In this document: positions 61,196 to 64,000 of the stretch, in pieces
Numbering within the stretch: the stretch's first letter is position 1
How the letters are laid out: each line of letters starts with the position of its first letter
Assembly: GCF_009728935.1 (NCBI RefSeq)
Contig: NZ_CP034235.1
Location: 528,501-592,500, forward strand
DNA from: Paenibacillus psychroresistens
GTDB lineage: Bacteria > Bacillota > Bacilli > Paenibacillales > NBRC-103111
DNA: 64,000 bases
Reading direction: 5' to 3'
Notes under the pieces: generated by a model
Database searches by the model: none
Seen by the model: the letters and a program-made list of their open reading frames with translations, nothing else
What the model was told of the DNA's origin: nothing
Made by a program: the position numbers and the translations under genes

Positions 61196-62128
61196 CTATT
61201 TTTTAAAAACGGGTAAATCTCTGCCGTAGTCAATGCTGAATTTACCTATCTTTACATCTGGCAAAGAAAGCGAATGCCCTACATCAAATTTCCTTTGAGA
61301 CATCATAAATTCGAATAACTTTATAAAATCAGCATCGCCGTGTCGATCCGACTTAATTATTACACCGTCTGGTACATCCACTCTTACAAGCGAACATTTT
61401 TTAATAGATTCACAGAAGATTCCTTTTTCTGTAGCATCTACGATATGGTCATTTACCCATTGAAATGTAACTATAGGGCATTTGTTCTCAAAATTTTTAT
61501 ACAGCATATTGAGATCAATAAGCTCTCTTTTCATTTTTAGCGATTTCCTTTTTACAATGTAATGAAATTCTATGTCCTCCGCTTTTCCCTCTTTGTTGTT
61601 AACATTTAAATACCTTGCATGAGTATCTAACAAATATGCTGGATATAGATATGCTGAATTATCTATTAAAAAACTAAATAGTTCGGGTGCATAGACGTTG
61701 CAAAGGTGACATAGATACGCGCCGTGTGAGTGTCCGTATGCAATTATTTTTTTGGTGTTAAACGTCAAATTGTTATCTTTCAATATTGCTACTACCATTA
61801 GCAAAGCTGTTAGATTGTCCAATGCTTGCATTACTGACATATCGTTAAAACTATTGGTTGTTTCTTCTAAAAATTCAAGCTGCATAAACTCATACCCGAA
61901 ATAATCGCATTGCACACAAACTAAATTGTATTGATCCGCAAATTCTCGCCGCATTTTCTTATAGACATTTGATTCGGCATGTCCACCATATCCAGCTATT
62001 AAGAGTAGTATTCCCGTATTCTCATTTACTCCTGCTTCGGGTTCCGAAAAGTAGATTTTAAACTCTCGAGAATCACCCGTGTATATGTTGGGGTGTCCTG
62101 CTGCCATGAAATCATATTCTTTTGCCAA
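61196..62128 (-). CDS. DUF2920 alpha/beta-hydrolase-like protein
   Basis: 310 residues, cytoplasmic. Nucleophile elbow GHSHG at residues 132-136 (Ser 134) and the loop IDNSAYLYPAYLLDT fit DUF2920. Family members occur in Campylobacter glycosylation/motility loci and in scattered Bacillota. The substrate is unknown. It is AT-rich compared with the flanking aldo/keto reductase genes, which may point to transfer. Confidence 0.85.
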   Translation of the reverse strand: MAKEYDFMAAGHPNIYTGDSREFKIYFSEPEAGVNENTGILLLIAGYGGHAESNVYKKMRREFADQYNLVCVQCDYFGYEFMQLEFLEETTNSFNDMSVMQALDNLTALLMVVAILKDNNLTFNTKKIIAYGHSHGAYLCHLCNVYAPELFSFLIDNSAYLYPAYLLDTHARYLNVNNKEGKAEDIEFHYIVKRKSLKMKRELIDLNMLYKNFENKCPIVTFQWVNDHIVDATEKGIFCESIKKCSLVRVDVPDGVIIKSDRHGDADFIKLFEFMMSQRKFDVGHSLSLPDVKIGKFSIDYGRDLPVFKK

Positions 62129-62217
62129 TTCTCCACCCCTTCCAAATTTTAAAGCGCTCTGACTATCCTTTTAAACTTGCGTATATTTGTATTTACCTTA
62201 ACTATCAAACTAATCAA

Positions 62218-63093
62218 TCAACCAGCAATTGCATTAGACAATACCGCAAATTCTTCATCACTTAATGTGATTCCTGCTGCAGCAATGTTCTCCTCCACGT
62301 GCGAAACCGCAGAAGTTCCTGGAATAGGCAGCATAACAGATGAGCGCTTCAATAACCAAGCAAGAGCCAGCTGTGAAGGTTTTGCTCCATGCTGTTTCGC
62401 CAGCGTATCCAATGGACCGCCTTCTTTGGCCAAAGCTCCAGTAGCTAACGGGAACCATGGAATAAACGCGATATTATGGGCCTCCGCGTAATTGAGAACA
62501 GGTTCTGCATCTCTGCGAGCCAGATTATATAAATTCTGTACAGATGTGATCTTGGTAATTTCATTGGCGGCCTTTAATTCTTCAACCGTCACTTCGCTTA
62601 CCCCGATATATCGAATCTTGCCTTCTTTTTGCAGGAGTACAAGCTCGCCAAGCTGTTCAGCAAGCGGAACCTTAGGGTCAATGCGATGCAGCTGAAAGAG
62701 GTCGATGCGCTCTAAACCAAGATGGCGCAGATTGAGCTCGCATTGTTGTCGCAAATATTCGGGCCGTCCAAGAGGTCGCCAATCGTTAGGACCGGAGCGA
62801 GAAAGGCCGGCTTTCGTGGCAATGACAACATCATCCGCATAAGGGTGAAGTGCTTTCTTTATGAGAAGGTCGGCAGTAAATGGCCCATAGGAGTCAGCCG
62901 TGTCGATAAAATTCACTCCCAGCTTCACTGCCCGGCGGAGAACACGTACGGCTTCCTCGGGATCTCGGGGATCTCCCCAAACACCGGGTCCTGTTAATTG
63001 CATGGCACCATAACCTAAACGAGTGACAGGTAAATCTCCACCAAGTGCGAAAGTGCCTGAAGCTGAAGCTGAAACATCATTCTGATTAGACAT
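62218..63093 (-). CDS. Aldo/keto reductase
   Basis: 291 residues, TIM barrel. Catalytic tetrad Asp 64, Tyr 69 ([10 protein letters not shown]), Lys 94 (ATKAG) and His 136 (FQLHRID); C-terminal NADPH-binding [14 protein letters not shown]. The family reduces carbonyls with NADPH; the physiological substrate is unknown. Its neighbour on the other strand (63227) is a second aldo/keto reductase of a different subgroup. Confidence 0.94.
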   Translation of the reverse strand: MSNQNDVSASASGTFALGGDLPVTRLGYGAMQLTGPGVWGDPRDPEEAVRVLRRAVKLGVNFIDTADSYGPFTADLLIKKALHPYADDVVIATKAGLSRSGPNDWRPLGRPEYLRQQCELNLRHLGLERIDLFQLHRIDPKVPLAEQLGELVLLQKEGKIRYIGVSEVTVEELKAANEITKITSVQNLYNLARRDAEPVLNYAEAHNIAFIPWFPLATGALAKEGGPLDTLAKQHGAKPSQLALAWLLKRSSVMLPIPGTSAVSHVEENIAAAGITLSDEEFAVLSNAIAG

Positions 63094-63226
63094 GTTTAAA
63101 ACCTCCTTTGCTGAAGTATACCAAATGCAACAGATATAGCAAAAAACCGCTAAAAGTTGAACAACACTGGATACTTAAGTAAAATAATAGGGTAAGCTAT
63201 TCCGGTACTGGAAAGTAGGTTATGAG

Positions 63227-64000
63227 ATGGACTATATAAAATTAGGTCAAACAGGAATGGATGTATCTCGTCTTTGTCTAGGCTGCATGAGTTATGGGCT
63301 GGCTGAACGTGGCGGGCACCAATGGGTGCTGAACGAAGAACTGAGCCGCACTTTTATAAAAAGAGCACTTGAGCTGGGGATTAACTTTTTTGATACGGCG
63401 AATGTTTATTCGAATGGCTCTAGTGAAGAGATCGTGGGTCGTGCTCTAAAAGATTATGCTAAACGGGACGAGGTGGTTATTGCTACCAAGGTTCATGGCC
63501 GAATGAGACCTGGACCTAATGGTGCCGGACTCTCGCGCAAAGCAATCATGACTGAAATAGATCAGAGCCTTCAAAGATTAGGTACGGATTATGTGGATTT
63601 ATACCAGATTCATCGTTGGGACCCTTACACACCTATTGAAGAGACTATGGAAGCTTTGCATGATGTGGTGAAGGCGGGTAAGGCCAGATATATTGGCGCT
63701 TCTTCTATGTATGCTTGGCAGTTTCTTAAAGCCCTGCATGTAGCGGAACAGCATGGATGGACACGGTTTGTATCGATGCAGAATTACTTGAATCTGCTGT
63801 ATCGTGAGGAAGAGCGTGAGATGCTTCCCCTATGTCAAGCGGAGGGGATTGGCTTGATTCCTTGGAGCCCATTAGCTAGAGGGAGGCTTACACGCGAATG
63901 GGCGGAAGCTACAGCACGCTCAGAATCGGATGAATTCGCTAAAAAGCTTTATTCACTTACAGAAGAAGCTGATCGCAAGGTCGTCGAACGAGTAGCCGAG
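63227..64000 (+). CDS. Aldo/keto reductase (3' end outside window)
   Basis: 258 codons are visible and the frame is open at the window end. Opening MDYIKLGQTGMDVSRLCLGCMSYG; tetrad Asp 56, Tyr 61 (FFDTANVYSNG), Lys 88 (IATKVHG), His 129 (YQIHRWDP); then GKARYIGASSMYAWQF and IPWSPLARGRLTR. It belongs to the YhdN/voltage-gated-channel beta-like group of aldo/keto reductases. ATG 63227 (in TATGAGATGGAC) is used; the ATG at 63222 is out of frame. Divergent from the previous reductase. Confidence 0.93.
   Translation, partial: MDYIKLGQTGMDVSRLCLGCMSYGLAERGGHQWVLNEELSRTFIKRALELGINFFDTANVYSNGSSEEIVGRALKDYAKRDEVVIATKVHGRMRPGPNGAGLSRKAIMTEIDQSLQRLGTDYVDLYQIHRWDPYTPIEETMEALHDVVKAGKARYIGASSMYAWQFLKALHVAEQHGWTRFVSMQNYLNLLYREEEREMLPLCQAEGIGLIPWSPLARGRLTREWAEATARSESDEFAKKLYSLTEEADRKVVERVAE

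Overview
The window looks like chromosomal DNA of a spore-forming, S-layer-bearing Bacillota, most likely Paenibacillus. The pointers are a giant protein with three SLH domains, an NTTRR-F1/BclA-type collagen-like spore-surface protein behind a sigma-K-like promoter, a REC-SARP response regulator paired with a 7TM hybrid kinase, several lipoprotein-dependent ABC transporters and strong GGAGG ribosome sites. No rRNA, tRNA, insertion sequence or CRISPR array was seen.

Layout. 1-9.6 kb is a patchwork of small accessory genes: a pentapeptide protein with a DrrAB-like ABC exporter, DUF4177, a decayed pyrF, an ArsR/SRPBCC pair, two TetR units, an XRE membrane protein, RidA, and a TetR-controlled FrnE/Old-Yellow-Enzyme pair. 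9.6-16.5 kb is a divergent cytoplasmic glycan-processing locus: a beta-helix protein facing a GH2 enzyme (one-base frameshift) and a six-hairpin-like protein. 16.7-36 kb is a two-component system (double-kinase hybrid plus REC-SARP regulator) followed by a secreted beta-propeller protein, a REC-only paralogue of the regulator and a 3882-residue SLH protein. The last three genes share an upstream direct-repeat motif that may be the SARP binding site.

36-41.7 kb holds a palindrome array, the collagen-like gene and a broken DUF4434 gene. 41.7-48.8 kb is an amino-sugar (ManNAc-type) cluster: nanE, an RpiR regulator, a sugar ABC transporter, an intact DUF4434 protein and a ROK kinase. 49.2-55.4 kb carries two polar amino-acid ABC transporters, one cystine-like and one Glu/Gln-like, with a CHRD protein between them. 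55.4-64 kb holds a GntR/LacI-type regulator, a HAD-gene remnant, a Gfo/Idh/MocA oxidoreductase, a WYL regulator, a J-domain-like membrane protein, TraX, DUF2920 and two aldo/keto reductases, the last running off the window.

The most unusual structure is in the intergenic DNA. Two arrays 15 kb apart (36242-36425 and 51562-51745) each carry four 21-bp imperfect palindromes of one family, with start-to-start distances of exactly 51, 62 and 50 bp in both, although the sequences between the palindromes are unrelated. A third intergenic region (48845-49040) repeats a different motif four times at 51, 61 and 51 bp. I do not recognise this as a described element.
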